Below are positions 17,137-27,473 of a stretch of 64,000 bases of DNA, one piece after another; position 1 is the first letter of the stretch, and each line of letters starts with the position of its first letter. The stretch is from Peribacillus sp. ACCC06369 (lineage in GTDB: Bacteria > Bacillota > Bacilli > Bacillales > DSM-1321). The stretch covers positions 1,612,001 to 1,676,000 of the forward strand of contig NZ_JAUCEN010000002.1 of the NCBI RefSeq assembly GCF_030348945.1, read 5' to 3'. Below the pieces are notes generated by a model. That model saw nothing but the letters and a program-made list of their open reading frames with translations. It did not search any database and had not been told where the DNA came from. The translations under genes were made by a program, and so were the position numbers.

Positions 17137-19184
17137 ACTCCACTTTACAGGAACCCATAACGGCAGTTAAAGGCATTGGGGGAGAAACGGCAGCAGCTTT
17201 GGAGGAAATGGAGATCCATACCGTCGCGGATCTCCTTGAGCACCTTCCCTATCGCTATGAAGATTACCGATTGAGGGATTTAGAAACGGTTGAGCATGAT
17301 GAGAGGGTTACCGTAGAAGGAAAGATTCATACGGTGCCCACTTTAGGTTACTTTGGTAAGAAAAAATCCAGGCTTACTATTAAATTATTGACTGGGAGAT
17401 ATTTAATAAATGTCATTTTTTTTAACCAGCCATATCTGAAGCAAAAGCTTGCGATAGGCGAAACCGTAACGGTAACTGGAAAATGGGATCGGCATCGCCA
17501 AACCATTACAGGATCGGAATGCCATGTTGGTGATCATAGCCGGGAGAAAGAGTTCGAACCTGTGTATTCAGTGAAGGGCAGCATTACTGTTAAAGGGCTG
17601 CGCCGCTTTATCTCCAATGCATTTTCCCAGTATGGGACATTGATCGAAGAAAATCTGCCCATACAATTGTTGGCGACATACAAACTGATGCCGCGTAACG
17701 ATGCTCTTCGTACCATGCATTTCCCTCTATCGGCCAATGATGTGAAAAAGGCACGACGCCGTTTTGTGTATGAAGAATTTTTATTGTTCCAACTTAAAAT
17801 GCAGGCGCTTCGTAAAGTGCAGCGAGAGCAGTCAAAAGGAATTGGCCAGGAGTTTGACGAGAAGCAAGTGGAAAAATTCGTTGAAACTCTTCCTTTTCCT
17901 TTAACGAATGCTCAAAATAGGGTTGTCGAGGAAATATTGAATGACATGAAATCTCCCTATCGGATGAATCGTCTACTTCAAGGTGATGTCGGGTCAGGAA
18001 AAACGGTGGTGGCCGCCATATGCCTGAAGGCGACGATTACAGCAGGTTTCCAAGGTGCTCTTATGGTCCCGACGGAGATTCTGGCTGAGCAGCATACACA
18101 ATCCCTGAAAGCCATGTTGGAACCCAGTGGAGTAAAGGTCGCATTGTTGACTAGTTCGGTAAAAGGCAAGAAGCGCAAGGAACTATTGCAAATGCTGGAA
18201 TCCGGGGAGCTCGACCTTTTAATAGGAACTCATGCATTGATACAGGATGAAGTGAATTTTCGGAACCTCGGTCTTGTCATTACGGATGAACAACATCGTT
18301 TCGGAGTGGAACAGCGTCGGATCCTTCGTGAAAAAGGTGCAAATCCAGATGTCCTGTTCATGACGGCAACACCGATTCCACGAACGCTCGCAATTACAGT
18401 ATTTGGAGAAATGGACGTCTCCACGATAGACGAAATGCCGGCTGGTCGTAAAGCGATCGAAACCTATTGGGCGAAACACCAAATGCTTGATCGGATCTTG
18501 ACTTTTGTCGAAAAGGAACTAAAGCAAGGGAGACAGGCATACATCATCTGTCCATTGATTGAGGAGTCGGAGAAACTTGATTCTTTACAAAATGTTCTTG
18601 ATGTTCATGCAATGCTTACACAGTACTTTGCGAACAGGTATAAAGTGGGACTCATGCATGGGCGTCTGCCAGCTGATGAAAAAGACGAAGTGATGCAGCA
18701 GTTTAGTGCAAATGAAGCACAAATCCTTGTCTCCACGACGGTTGTCGAAGTTGGGGTGAATGTTCCTAATGCAACGGTAATGGTCATTTATGATGCGGAG
18801 CGCTTTGGGCTTTCACAGTTGCATCAGTTACGGGGAAGGGTTGGACGGGGGAGTGATCAGTCCTTTTGCATCCTCCTGGCTGATCCGAAAACCGAAGTCG
18901 GCAAAGAACGGATGAAAATCATGACCGAGACAAACGATGGTTTTGCCCTTTCCGAGAAAGATTTGGAACTTCGGGGACCTGGGGACTTCTTCGGTAAAAA
19001 ACAAAGCGGTCTTCCTGAGTTCAAAGTAGCGGACATGGTCCATGATTACAGGACCCTGGAAGTGGCAAGGGTGGATGCAGCAAAATTAATTGCCTCACAA
19101 AGCTTTTGGCATTCCCCGGAGTATGCGCCGCTTCGGAACTATTTAGAGGGAACGGGCGTATTTACGGGAGAAAAACTGGACTGA
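17133..19184 (+). CDS. recG: ATP-dependent DNA helicase RecG
   Basis: Branch-migrating dsDNA translocase that regresses stalled forks and processes recombination intermediates. At 683 residues it is the normal length. It has an N-terminal wedge/OB domain (about 1-200), Walker A GDVGSGKT near 284-291, a DEQH box (ITDEQHRFG) near 384, MTATPIPRTLA (motif III), motif VI QLRGRVGRG, and the C-terminal TRG region. Start GTG 17133 overlaps the sdaAA stop. There is no strong Shine-Dalgarno, consistent with coupling. Confidence 0.95.
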   Translation: MNSTLQEPITAVKGIGGETAAALEEMEIHTVADLLEHLPYRYEDYRLRDLETVEHDERVTVEGKIHTVPTLGYFGKKKSRLTIKLLTGRYLINVIFFNQPYLKQKLAIGETVTVTGKWDRHRQTITGSECHVGDHSREKEFEPVYSVKGSITVKGLRRFISNAFSQYGTLIEENLPIQLLATYKLMPRNDALRTMHFPLSANDVKKARRRFVYEEFLLFQLKMQALRKVQREQSKGIGQEFDEKQVEKFVETLPFPLTNAQNRVVEEILNDMKSPYRMNRLLQGDVGSGKTVVAAICLKATITAGFQGALMVPTEILAEQHTQSLKAMLEPSGVKVALLTSSVKGKKRKELLQMLESGELDLLIGTHALIQDEVNFRNLGLVITDEQHRFGVEQRRILREKGANPDVLFMTATPIPRTLAITVFGEMDVSTIDEMPAGRKAIETYWAKHQMLDRILTFVEKELKQGRQAYIICPLIEESEKLDSLQNVLDVHAMLTQYFANRYKVGLMHGRLPADEKDEVMQQFSANEAQILVSTTVVEVGVNVPNATVMVIYDAERFGLSQLHQLRGRVGRGSDQSFCILLADPKTEVGKERMKIMTETNDGFALSEKDLELRGPGDFFGKKQSGLPEFKVADMVHDYRTLEVARVDAAKLIASQSFWHSPEYAPLRNYLEGTGVFTGEKLD

Positions 19185-19201
19185 ACCGAGTGAAAATCAA
19201 T

Positions 19202-19244
19202 AACAGATTGTGAGATTTTCCACAATATCTTGCAATCTGTTTTT
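19202..19244 (+). terminator. recG terminator overlapping the fapR promoter
   Basis: Nine-bp stem AACAGATTG / CAATCTGTT, with an inner AGAT / ATCT stem separated by a TG/TG internal loop, followed by TTTT. The 3' arm contains the fapR -35 hexamer TTGCAA (19230-19235), so the two elements share DNA. Confidence 0.75.
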
Positions 19245-19258
19245 AAAATATATATACT
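19230..19258 (+). promoter_or_regulatory. Sigma-A promoter of fapR operon
   Basis: TTGCAA (19230-19235), exactly 17 bases, TATACT (19253-19258). Transcription would start near 19265, inside the FapR-type operator. Confidence 0.7.
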
Positions 19259-19260
19259 AC

Positions 19261-19284
19261 TATTAGTACCTAGTCATAATACTA
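19261..19284 (+). promoter_or_regulatory. FapR operator
   Basis: TATTAGTACCTAGTCATAAT continues into ACTA. The TTAGTACCT half-site matches the FapR consensus (TTAGTACCTGATACTAA, from memory) and the second half is degenerate. It lies directly downstream of the -10 element, where FapR, released by malonyl-CoA/ACP, would block transcription of its own operon. Confidence 0.7.
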
Positions 19285-19301
19285 CGGATGGTGACCTTCA
19301 A

Positions 19302-19859
19302 ATGCGAAGAAATAAGAAGGAACGCCAGCAATTATTAATCGAAACGATTAAACAGAATCCTTTTGTAACGGATGAGGAGCTGGCTGAAAAATATTCGGTG
19401 AGCGTCCAGACTATTAGGCTTGACCGTCTTGAATTATCGATACCGGAACTGCGTGAACGTATTAAAAACGTGGCCGAGAAGAAATTCAGTGACGAAATCA
19501 GGGCATTGCCTTTGGATGAAATCATCGGGGAAGTAATTGATCTTAATTTAGATGACAATGCAATTTCGATTTTGGATATAAATAAAGAGCATGTCTTTAA
19601 GCGGAATGGGATTGCAAGGGGACATCACCTTTTTGCCCAAGCAAATTCATTAGCTGTAGCGGTCATAAATGATGAACTGGCATTAACTGCAAAAGCATCC
19701 ATTTTATTTACTCGTTCTGTAAAGGAAAATGAAAGAGTGGTAGCTAAAGCGAAGGTTAAAAACGTGGACCACACCAACGATCGATCCGTGGTGGAGGTTA
19801 GAAGCTACGTGGGTAATGAACTGGTTTTTAAAGGCGAGTTCGAAATGTATCGCTCTTAA
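19302..19859 (+). CDS. fapR: Transcription factor FapR, repressor of fatty acid and phospholipid genes
   Basis: Malonyl-CoA-responsive repressor of lipid synthesis genes in Gram-positive bacteria. It has 185 residues. An N-terminal DeoR-like helix-turn-helix (about 1-50, including [22 protein letters not shown]) is followed by a linker helix and a thioesterase-like hot-dog effector domain (about 75-185, [18 protein letters not shown]...). The frame is open upstream to 19230, but that would start inside the promoter. ATG 19302 gives MRRNKKERQ, the family N-terminus. It heads plsX-fabD-fabG-acpP and is autoregulated through the operator just upstream. Confidence 0.96.
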   Translation: MRRNKKERQQLLIETIKQNPFVTDEELAEKYSVSVQTIRLDRLELSIPELRERIKNVAEKKFSDEIRALPLDEIIGEVIDLNLDDNAISILDINKEHVFKRNGIARGHHLFAQANSLAVAVINDELALTAKASILFTRSVKENERVVAKAKVKNVDHTNDRSVVEVRSYVGNELVFKGEFEMYRS

Positions 19860-19883
19860 CTTTCTAGTAAAGGATGAAAGAAA

Positions 19884-20870
19884 ATGAAAATAACAATAGA
19901 TGCAATGGGTGGCGATAATGCTCCCAAAGCACAGGTTTTGGGAGCAATGAAAGCTGTCGAGACTTTTTCCGATGTGGAAATTACCTTGGTGGGAAATGAA
20001 GCCGAGATTAACCAATACTTAGCGAAACACGGTCGAATAAAGGTTGTACATACTGATGAAAAAATATTAAGTACCGATGAACCGGTTCGTGCGGTTCGCC
20101 GCAAGAAAAGCGCCTCGATGGTATTGGCGGCACAACAAGTCGCTGACGGAGAAGCCGATGCGTGCATTTCTTCAGGCAATACCGGTGCGCTAATGGCTGC
20201 AGGCCTGTTTGTTGTTGGAAGGATAGAAGGCATTGAACGTCCGGCTTTAGCTCCCACCCTTCCGACAATCGATGGTAAAGGTTTTGTACTTCTGGATGTA
20301 GGTGCGAACTCCGATGCGAAACCGGAGCATCTGCTTCAATTCGCCATAATGGGTTCTGTTTATGCCCAAAAAGTGCGGGGAATTGAAAAGCCCCGTGTCG
20401 GATTACTTAATATTGGAACGGAAGAAAAAAAGGGGAATGAACTGACTAAGCATGCCTTTACATTATTACAGCAATCACCGGAGATATCCTTTATAGGTAA
20501 CGTAGAGGCCAGGGACCTCCTAAATGGGCCGGCAGATGTTGTCGTAACGGACGGATTCACGGGAAATATGGTGTTGAAGACACTAGAAGGTACTGCTATG
20601 GGTGTATTTAAAATGGTGAAAACGGCCTTGATGAGCAACATCAAGAGTAAGTTGGCTGCAGCAATGGTAAAGCCTGAACTAAAAGGCATTAAAAATAAAA
20701 TGGATTATTCGGAGTATGGCGGTGCTGGCCTATTCGGTTTGAAGGCCCCTGTCATTAAGGCGCATGGTTCTTCAGATGCGAACGCAGTCTATAATGCAAT
20801 ACGCCAGACTCGCGATATGGTTGGCAATGACGTCATATCGACCATTGCAAAGACGATAGAAAAACAATAA
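19884..20870 (+). CDS. plsX: Phosphate acyltransferase PlsX
   Basis: Converts acyl-ACP to acyl-phosphate, the donor for PlsY in phosphatidic acid synthesis; a peripheral membrane enzyme. 328 residues. Family segments are [15 protein letters not shown] at the N-terminus, [30 protein letters not shown], and [20 protein letters not shown] precedes ATG 19884. Second gene of the FapR-controlled operon, 24 bases after fapR. Confidence 0.97.
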   Translation: MKITIDAMGGDNAPKAQVLGAMKAVETFSDVEITLVGNEAEINQYLAKHGRIKVVHTDEKILSTDEPVRAVRRKKSASMVLAAQQVADGEADACISSGNTGALMAAGLFVVGRIEGIERPALAPTLPTIDGKGFVLLDVGANSDAKPEHLLQFAIMGSVYAQKVRGIEKPRVGLLNIGTEEKKGNELTKHAFTLLQQSPEISFIGNVEARDLLNGPADVVVTDGFTGNMVLKTLEGTAMGVFKMVKTALMSNIKSKLAAAMVKPELKGIKNKMDYSEYGGAGLFGLKAPVIKAHGSSDANAVYNAIRQTRDMVGNDVISTIAKTIEKQ

Positions 20871-20900
20871 TAAATCTTAGTAGAGGCAGGGGAGTAACAA

Positions 20901-21848
20901 ATGGGTAAAATTGCTTTTGTCTTTCCAGGACAAGGTTCACAGTCAATAGGAATGGGCCATGGCTTATTTCAGGAAAACGAGCGTGCTCAGCAAATTTTTC
21001 GAACAGCTGATGAAAAACTTGATTTTCCACTTTCCGAACTGATCTTTAACGGCACACAACAAGAATTAACGGTAACCTATAATGCGCAGCCAGCTCTATT
21101 GACCACGAGTTATGCCTTTGTCAAGGAGTTGCAAGAAGCGGGAATCAAACCCGATTATACAGCAGGGCATAGTTTAGGTGAATATACAGCTTTAGTGGCA
21201 TCAGGTGCAATTTCTTTTGAAGATGCCGTTTATACTGTGCGTAAGCGTGGTGAATTCATGGAAGCTGCGGTACCGAATGGTCAAGGCTCAATGGCTGCGA
21301 TACTGGGAATGGACCGTGAAGCTCTATCTGAAGTGACTTCTGAAATAACGGCCACAGGGGAATCCGTCCAATTAGCCAATATTAATTGTCCGGGGCAAAT
21401 CGTCATTTCAGGTACTTCAGAAGGGGTTAAACTTGCAAGTGAAAAAGCTAAGGAGAATGGAGCTAAACGGGCTCTTCCTCTTGAAGTGAGTGGACCGTTC
21501 CACTCGGAGTTGATGAAACCGGCTGCAGAAAAGTTACAGGGGGTCCTAGATGAAGTTAGCTTCAAACAGGCAGAAATTCCTGTCATTTCAAATGTAACGG
21601 CCAAGCCGATTACTGCACCTGCTGAAATAAAAGAAAAATTAATCGAACAGTTGTATTCACCGGTACTTTGGGAGGACAGTGTAAAAAATCTCCTTGAATT
21701 GGGCGTGGATACGTTCATCGAGGTTGGCCCTGGGAAAGTATTGGGTGGATTAATTAAGAAAATTGATCGTTCCGTTCAAATTCACTCGGTTTCCGATATA
21801 GATACACTAACTAAAACTATTGAAACATTGAAGGGGGAACAAGCATGA
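20901..21848 (+). CDS. fabD: Malonyl CoA-acyl carrier protein transacylase
   Basis: Loads malonyl groups from CoA onto ACP for fatty acid elongation. 315 residues, starting [13 protein letters not shown]. Catalytic serine is in GHSLGEY near residue 92 and catalytic histidine in GPFHSE near 199. The [10 protein letters not shown] segment is also typical. Its stop overlaps the fabG start by 4 bases (ATGA). Confidence 0.97.
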   Translation: MGKIAFVFPGQGSQSIGMGHGLFQENERAQQIFRTADEKLDFPLSELIFNGTQQELTVTYNAQPALLTTSYAFVKELQEAGIKPDYTAGHSLGEYTALVASGAISFEDAVYTVRKRGEFMEAAVPNGQGSMAAILGMDREALSEVTSEITATGESVQLANINCPGQIVISGTSEGVKLASEKAKENGAKRALPLEVSGPFHSELMKPAAEKLQGVLDEVSFKQAEIPVISNVTAKPITAPAEIKEKLIEQLYSPVLWEDSVKNLLELGVDTFIEVGPGKVLGGLIKKIDRSVQIHSVSDIDTLTKTIETLKGEQA

Positions 21849-22588
21849 TCCTCGAAGGTAAAAAAGCACTTGTAACGGGAGCTTCACGAGGTATTGGCAG
21901 GGAAGTTGCTTTAGAACTTGCCCGTCAGGGAGCAGACGTTGCCATCAACTACTCTGGCAGTGAAGCTAAAGCGAATGAAGTGGTGGATGAAATCAAGGCA
22001 TTGGGCCGTAAAGCATTTGCCGTCCAATGCGATGTTGCAAATAGTGAATCTGTGACAAGTATGATCAAGGAAGTTGTCGAACAGTTTGGCAGAGTCGATA
22101 TTCTGGTTAATAATGCCGGTATCACACGTGACAACCTATTGATGCGCATGAAAGAAGAGGAATGGGATTCGGTGATCAATACGAATCTTAAAGGAGTGTT
22201 CCTTTGCACAAAAGCAGTCACAAGACAAATGATGAAGCAGCGCAGCGGCAGGATCATCAATATGGCATCGATCGTCGGCGTCAGCGGAAATGCAGGGCAG
22301 GCTAATTATGTAGCGGCCAAAGCTGGTGTGATCGGCCTGACTAAAACTACGGCAAAGGAACTTGCTTCAAGAGGCATTACGGTCAATGCGATTGCCCCCG
22401 GTTTCATCTCGACGGATATGACAGGGGAATTGCCTGAAGACGTCCAAAAAGCCATGTTGGCCCAAATTCCGCTTGCCCGGTTCGGTGACCCTAAAGATAT
22501 CGCTGCAGTGGCGTCTTTCCTCGCTTCTGATGCCAGCAAATATATGACTGGGCAAACTCTTCATGTAGATGGCGGTATGGTCATGTAA
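21845..22588 (+). CDS. fabG: 3-oxoacyl-[acyl-carrier-protein] reductase
   Basis: NADPH-dependent short-chain dehydrogenase reducing beta-ketoacyl-ACP in fatty acid synthesis. It has 247 residues. The cofactor loop TGASRGIG lies at about 11-18 and NNAGIT near 90. The catalytic serine is in the MASIVG region, and the YxxxK pair (YVAAK) starts at about residue 155. The C-terminal HVDGGMVM is typical of FabG. Translationally coupled to fabD. Confidence 0.97.
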   Translation: MILEGKKALVTGASRGIGREVALELARQGADVAINYSGSEAKANEVVDEIKALGRKAFAVQCDVANSESVTSMIKEVVEQFGRVDILVNNAGITRDNLLMRMKEEEWDSVINTNLKGVFLCTKAVTRQMMKQRSGRIINMASIVGVSGNAGQANYVAAKAGVIGLTKTTAKELASRGITVNAIAPGFISTDMTGELPEDVQKAMLAQIPLARFGDPKDIAAVASFLASDASKYMTGQTLHVDGGMVM

Positions 22589-22645
22589 GTTTCCTTTGAT
22601 TTTTTTCAAAATTAATTTATAATGTTTTGAGGGGAGGTGAACACA

Positions 22646-22879
22646 TTGGCAGATGTATTAGAAAGAGTAACTAAAATCGTTGTAGATCGTTTGAACGTAG
22701 AAGAATCAGAGGTAAAACTTGAAGCTTCTTTCAAAGAAGATCTTGGTGCCGATTCCCTAGATGTAGTTGAACTAGTCATGGAATTCGAAGACGAGTTCGA
22801 TATGGAAATTTCGGACGATGACGCTGAAAAAATCGCCACAGTAGGTGATGCTGTGAATTACATACAAAGCACTATGTAA
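22646..22879 (+). CDS. acpP: Acyl carrier protein
   Basis: Carrier of acyl chains through its 4'-phosphopantetheine arm, 77 residues and very acidic. The modified serine is in [10 protein letters not shown] (residue 37 counting Met). The frame opens at GTG 22637, inside the GGGGAGGTGA Shine-Dalgarno. TTG 22646 is therefore the likely start and gives [11 protein letters not shown], the family N-terminus. Last gene of the FapR operon. Confidence 0.95.
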   Translation: MADVLERVTKIVVDRLNVEESEVKLEASFKEDLGADSLDVVELVMEFEDEFDMEISDDDAEKIATVGDAVNYIQSTM

Positions 22880-22898
22880 TGAATTGTCATTTGACTAG

Positions 22899-22927
22899 AA
22901 GCTCCGTTTTTTAACGGGGCTTTCTCT
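22899..22927 (+). terminator. Terminator after acpP
   Basis: Stem AAGCTCCGTT / AACGGGGCTT (one G-T pair) with a T loop, followed by a mixed T/C tail. Weak T-run, so termination may be partial. Confidence 0.6.
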
Positions 22928-23034
22928 TATTCTTAAAGAAGTTTGATGCAGAGGCGATAAGGCTCCGCCTGCATGGCAGTGGTCTTTTGCCATTAGTTTT
23001 CTTTAAGCGGATAATAATGTATGATGGTACATAG

Positions 23035-23070
23035 GAAAGCTTGACAGGAATTCCTGCCAGGTTTCTTTTT
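23035..23070 (+). terminator. Hairpin before rnc, possible terminator or leader structure
   Basis: GAAA ... CAGGAATTCCTG ... TTTC forms an imperfect stem around a perfect 12-bp palindrome and ends in TTTTT. It lies 50 bases before the rnc start. A second hairpin, ATGGCA / TGCCAT with a T-rich tail, lies at 22973-22993. Whether they end readthrough from acpP or regulate rnc cannot be told from sequence. Confidence 0.4.
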
Positions 23071-23119
23071 ATATATAGGAAAAATATGTTTTTTGAACCG
23101 TTGTGGAGGGTTTTGTGTG

Positions 23120-23863
23120 ATGCGTAGGAACGGAAATAATCGTAAACCATCAATCAAGGATAATAAATTCAAACAGTTGCAAGAAAGTCTTGGTTTTCAT
23201 TTTAAAGATGAAAATTTATTGAAACAAGCTTTTACACATTCATCTTATGTGAATGAGCATCGCCGTAAGCCTTATGAAGATAATGAAAGGCTTGAATTCT
23301 TGGGAGACGCTGTACTTGAACTGACCATCTCTAAATACTTATATCAAAAATATCCGATGATGAGCGAAGGTGAACTTACCAAATTAAGGGCAGCCATTGT
23401 GTGTGAGCCTTCACTTGTTGCTTTTGCCAATAGCCTTTCTTACGGGGAATATGTATTGCTCGGCAAAGGGGAAGAAATGACAGGTGGAAGAGAACGCCCT
23501 GCCATGCTTGCGGATGTATTCGAAGCCTATATTGGGGCTTTGTACCTTGATCAAGGATTAGAGCCAGTTGTACAGTTTTTAAAAAATGTTGTGTTTCCGA
23601 AGATAGACGAGGGTGCTTTTTCTCATGTGATGGATTATAAGAGCCAGCTTCAAGAGCTGATCCAGCGTGATGCTATCGGTGTCCTGCAATATAAGATCTT
23701 GCAGGAAAAAGGACCAGCCCATAATCGTGAGTTTGTTTCGACCGTCTCTCTGAATGGGGAAGAGCTGGGATCTGGTATAGGAAAGTCCAAAAAAGAAGCG
23801 GAGCAGCATGCTGCCGAGCATGCATTGATCGTTTTAAAAGAAAAAAACCAACAAGATAGTTGA
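23120..23863 (+). CDS. rnc: Ribonuclease III
   Basis: Double-strand-specific endoribonuclease processing rRNA, scRNA and toxin-antitoxin RNAs. About 247 residues. The catalytic domain has the signature [13 protein letters not shown] (about 55-67) and the metal-binding [16 protein letters not shown]-terminal dsRNA-binding domain (about 175-247) includes [15 protein letters not shown]. The frame opens at 23093; GGAGGG at 23105-23110 points to GTG 23117 or ATG 23120, and I give the ATG. smc starts 20 bases after the stop. Confidence 0.95.
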   Translation: MRRNGNNRKPSIKDNKFKQLQESLGFHFKDENLLKQAFTHSSYVNEHRRKPYEDNERLEFLGDAVLELTISKYLYQKYPMMSEGELTKLRAAIVCEPSLVAFANSLSYGEYVLLGKGEEMTGGRERPAMLADVFEAYIGALYLDQGLEPVVQFLKNVVFPKIDEGAFSHVMDYKSQLQELIQRDAIGVLQYKILQEKGPAHNREFVSTVSLNGEELGSGIGKSKKEAEQHAAEHALIVLKEKNQQDS

Positions 23864-23883
23864 ACAGTAGAGGGGGAAAGGTC

Positions 23884-26800
23884 ATGTTCCTCAAACGCTT
23901 GGACGTTGTAGGATTTAAATCTTTCGCAGAAAAAATTTCGATTGATTTTGTACCTGGTGTCACGGCAGTGGTTGGACCGAACGGAAGCGGTAAAAGTAAT
24001 GTGACCGATGCAGTCCGATGGGTGCTTGGAGAACAGTCTGCAAAATCGCTGCGTGGAGCAAAAATGGAAGATATCATCTTTTCGGGAAGTGACACGAGGA
24101 AAGCGTTGAATTTTGCAGAAGTATCATTGACCCTCGATAACGAGACCAATTCCCTACCAATTGACTTTCATGAAGTCAGTGTGACAAGAAGGGTTTATCG
24201 ATCGGGAGAAAGTGAATTCTTTATTAATAATCAAGGTTGCCGTCTGAAAGACATCATAGACCTGTTCATGGATTCTGGTCTTGGGCGTGAAGCATTTTCC
24301 ATCATCAGCCAAGGGAAAGTCGAAGAAATCCTGAGCAGTAAGGCAGAAGAAAGAAGAGTGATCTTTGAAGAAGCCGCCGGTGTCCTGAAATATAAAACAA
24401 GGAAACGAAAAGCGGAATCGAAGCTGACGGAAACGCAGGATAACTTAAACCGTGTCCATGATATCCTCCATGAATTGGAGGCACAGGTGGAACCGTTGAA
24501 AATTCAGTCTTCCCTCGCCAAGGAATTTTTGGAGAAGAAAGAAGAGCTTGAGCAAATAGAAGTAGCTTTAACCGTTTTTGAAATAGAAGAACTTTATGAA
24601 AAATGGGAAAACCTGTCCCAGGAACTTGAAAAACATAATGAAATGGAACAGCAAATGGCAGGGCAGCTTCATGATAGGGAAGCGCATCTCAAAAAGCTTC
24701 GGGATAATCTTGCGACGCTTGAGACATCGATCAATGGACTTCAGGAAATTCTTCTGAATGCCAGCGAAGAACTTGAAAAGCTTGAAGGCCGTAAAGAGGT
24801 TTTGAAAGAACGGAAAAAAAATGCTGCCCAAAACAAGTCACAGCTTGAAAAAGCGATTGTGGAAGGTGAGGCTGCTGTCGAGCGTTTATCATTGCAAAAG
24901 GAAAGAGAAACGGAAATCCTGAATGCATTGAAATTGGAAGTAAAAGGGATACAGGAAAGCCTGCATGAAAAACAAAAAAGCTTAGGCCTATTCAATAGTG
25001 ATATCGAAGCCATGATTGAAGTGAAAAAGAGTGACTATATCGAGTGGTTGAACAAGCAGGCCACGGCTAAAAACGAAAAACAGTACCTGCTTCAGCAGCT
25101 AACACAGCAGGAACATAAAAATGCTAAACTTGATATGGAAAATGAAAAGTTCTTAACCGAAAGAATGGATATCACTGCGAAAAAAGTGGAATATTCACAG
25201 CTGATGGCCAATGTGACCAAGCAGCTTGAAGAGCATGTCACTTATTTCCGAAATCAGCAGAATAAATTGAATGCGGCAAAAGATACGTATCAAAAACAAG
25301 AAACCACCCTATATAAGGCCTATCAATTCCTTCAACAGGCAAAATCACGTAAGGAACTTCTTGAAGAAATGGAAGAGGATTATGCAGGCTTTTTTCAGGG
25401 TGTTAAAGAAGTTTTGAAAGCGAAAGAAACCCTTCAAGGCATTGAAGGGGCAGTTGCGGAATTGATAAAGGTTCCAAAGGAATATGAAACGGCCATAGAA
25501 ACGGCTCTAGGTGGAGCGATGCAGCATGTGGTCGTGGAACGCGAAGAGCATGCACGAGAAGCCATTTCCTTCTTGAAGAAAAATAGGTATGGACGTGCAA
25601 CGTTCTTGCCTTTGTCAGTCATAAAGGCAAGAGAGATTTCAGTGAACCAATTATCGATGCTGAAGAGCCATTCAGCTTTTGTGGGGACAGGTTCCTCATT
25701 GATCCAATATGATGATAGACATGCAGCAATTGCGGAAAACCTGTTAGGAACCGTCATAATCACCACAGATTTAAAGGGTGCAAATGATTTGGCGAAAATG
25801 ATGCAGCACCGTTTCCGCTTCGTAACACTTGAAGGGGATATCGTCAATCCAGGTGGTTCGATGACTGGTGGAGCCTTAAAGCAAAAAACGACTTCCTTGC
25901 TTTCGAGGAAAACGGAATTGGAAGAGCTCAATCAAAAACTTGCCGCCATGGAAGCGAAAACGAACCAGCTAGAAAAGCAGGTTAAACAGCTCAAAGTGGA
26001 TGTGGGTGTTCAAGAGCAAACGCTTGAACAAACGAGAAAAACAGGAGAGAGCCTTCGGTTACAAGAACAAACCCTCAAGGGCGAACTTCGTGAAGTGGAG
26101 CTACAGGAAAGAAATGTGAATGACCGGCTCCACCTATATGATTTGGATAAAAATTCATATTTAGAAGAACAACAGCAAAAAACAGCAAGACTTGAAGAGC
26201 TGGAAGAACTTTTGGAATCATGTAAAACGGAAATTGAAGGGCTTGACCGGTTAATTTCCGACATGACGGAACAAAAGCAATCTCAACAATCCTCAAAAGA
26301 GAGCCTTGCTGAAGAAACGAATGAACTGAGGGTAACACTGGCCTCTAAGCGCGGGCAGTTACAAAACCAAAAAGAGAAGATGGAACGCATTGAAGCGGAT
26401 CTTTCAAAGGAAACAAGCAGGCTTGCCGAAAATAAAGATGATTTGGGGCTCCTGACCAATGAAATGACAGACAGTTCAAGCGGGGAAGAGTCCCTGGAAG
26501 ATATGGCGCAGAAGAAATTGCTCGATAAAAATGGAGCAATTGAAGGAATCACGATAAAAAAACAGGAAAAAAATGAACTTTTAAAACAAGTTGAAACGCT
26601 TGAACTGGCCTTGAAGGAAGAAAATCGAGTTTATAGAGGCATTGTTGAAGTGATAAAGGATGAAGAAGTAAAATTAACTCGTCTGGATGTGGAACTGGAA
26701 AATCGCCTCGACCACTTGAGAGAAGAATATACGCTTTCCTTTGAAGGTGCTAAAGAACAGTATCCATTGATGATGCCTATAGAAGAAGCTCAAAAAAGGG

Positions 26801-27447
26801 TGAAGCTCATCAAGCTTGCAATCGAGGAATTAGGAACGGTAAATATAGGTGCGATTGATGAATATGCCCGTGTAGCTGAACGCTATGAATTCCTTCTAAG
26901 CCAAAAGGAAGACCTTCAACAGGCAAAAGATACACTATTCCAAGTCATCGATGAAATGGATGATGAAATGAAGCGACGCTTTGCCGATACCTTTTATTCG
27001 ATCCGTGAAGAATTCGAACAAGTCTTCAAAGCTTTATTTGGAGGAGGCAGAGCTGAGCTGAAACTGACTAATCCGGATGATTTACTAAATACAGGGGTAG
27101 ATATCATTGCACAGCCGCCTGGAAAAAAACTTCAGAATTTGAGCCTCTTATCCGGGGGAGAACGGGCATTGACAGCCATAGCCCTTTTATTCTCCATTCT
27201 AAAAGTGCGGCCGGTGCCTTTCTGTATCCTTGATGAAGTCGAGGCAGCCCTTGATGAGGCGAATGTCGTCCGGTTCAGCCAATTTTTAAGGAAGTTCAGC
27301 AGGGAAACGCAGTTTATCGTGATTACCCACCGTAAAGGTACGATGGAAGAGGCTGATGTCCTATATGGCATTACGATGCAGGAGTCAGGTGTTTCCAAAC
27401 TTGTTTCCGTCAGGATGGAAGAATCGGAAAACTTTATTGAAGTTTAA
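23884..27447 (+). CDS. smc: Chromosome partition protein Smc
   Basis: ATPase of the SMC-ScpAB condensin complex that compacts and segregates the chromosome. 1187 residues, normal length. Walker A GPNGSGKSN (about 32-40) is followed by a long coiled coil (about 170-510), a hinge (about 515-665, with the glycine-rich GGSMTGG), a returning coiled coil (about 670-1020), the ABC signature LSGGERALTA near 1089, and Walker B ILDEVEAALDEAN near 1113. The frame is open to 23860 within rnc. ATG 23884 with GAGGGGGAAAGG upstream gives the family start MFLKRLDVVGFKSFA. Confidence 0.97.
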   Translation: MFLKRLDVVGFKSFAEKISIDFVPGVTAVVGPNGSGKSNVTDAVRWVLGEQSAKSLRGAKMEDIIFSGSDTRKALNFAEVSLTLDNETNSLPIDFHEVSVTRRVYRSGESEFFINNQGCRLKDIIDLFMDSGLGREAFSIISQGKVEEILSSKAEERRVIFEEAAGVLKYKTRKRKAESKLTETQDNLNRVHDILHELEAQVEPLKIQSSLAKEFLEKKEELEQIEVALTVFEIEELYEKWENLSQELEKHNEMEQQMAGQLHDREAHLKKLRDNLATLETSINGLQEILLNASEELEKLEGRKEVLKERKKNAAQNKSQLEKAIVEGEAAVERLSLQKERETEILNALKLEVKGIQESLHEKQKSLGLFNSDIEAMIEVKKSDYIEWLNKQATAKNEKQYLLQQLTQQEHKNAKLDMENEKFLTERMDITAKKVEYSQLMANVTKQLEEHVTYFRNQQNKLNAAKDTYQKQETTLYKAYQFLQQAKSRKELLEEMEEDYAGFFQGVKEVLKAKETLQGIEGAVAELIKVPKEYETAIETALGGAMQHVVVEREEHAREAISFLKKNRYGRATFLPLSVIKAREISVNQLSMLKSHSAFVGTGSSLIQYDDRHAAIAENLLGTVIITTDLKGANDLAKMMQHRFRFVTLEGDIVNPGGSMTGGALKQKTTSLLSRKTELEELNQKLAAMEAKTNQLEKQVKQLKVDVGVQEQTLEQTRKTGESLRLQEQTLKGELREVELQERNVNDRLHLYDLDKNSYLEEQQQKTARLEELEELLESCKTEIEGLDRLISDMTEQKQSQQSSKESLAEETNELRVTLASKRGQLQNQKEKMERIEADLSKETSRLAENKDDLGLLTNEMTDSSSGEESLEDMAQKKLLDKNGAIEGITIKKQEKNELLKQVETLELALKEENRVYRGIVEVIKDEEVKLTRLDVELENRLDHLREEYTLSFEGAKEQYPLMMPIEEAQKRVKLIKLAIEELGTVNIGAIDEYARVAERYEFLLSQKEDLQQAKDTLFQVIDEMDDEMKRRFADTFYSIREEFEQVFKALFGGGRAELKLTNPDDLLNTGVDIIAQPPGKKLQNLSLLSGGERALTAIALLFSILKVRPVPFCILDEVEAALDEANVVRFSQFLRKFSRETQFIVITHRKGTMEEADVLYGITMQESGVSKLVSVRMEESENFIEV

Positions 27448-27473
27448 ATTCATTAATTAGAGGAAGTGGGATA

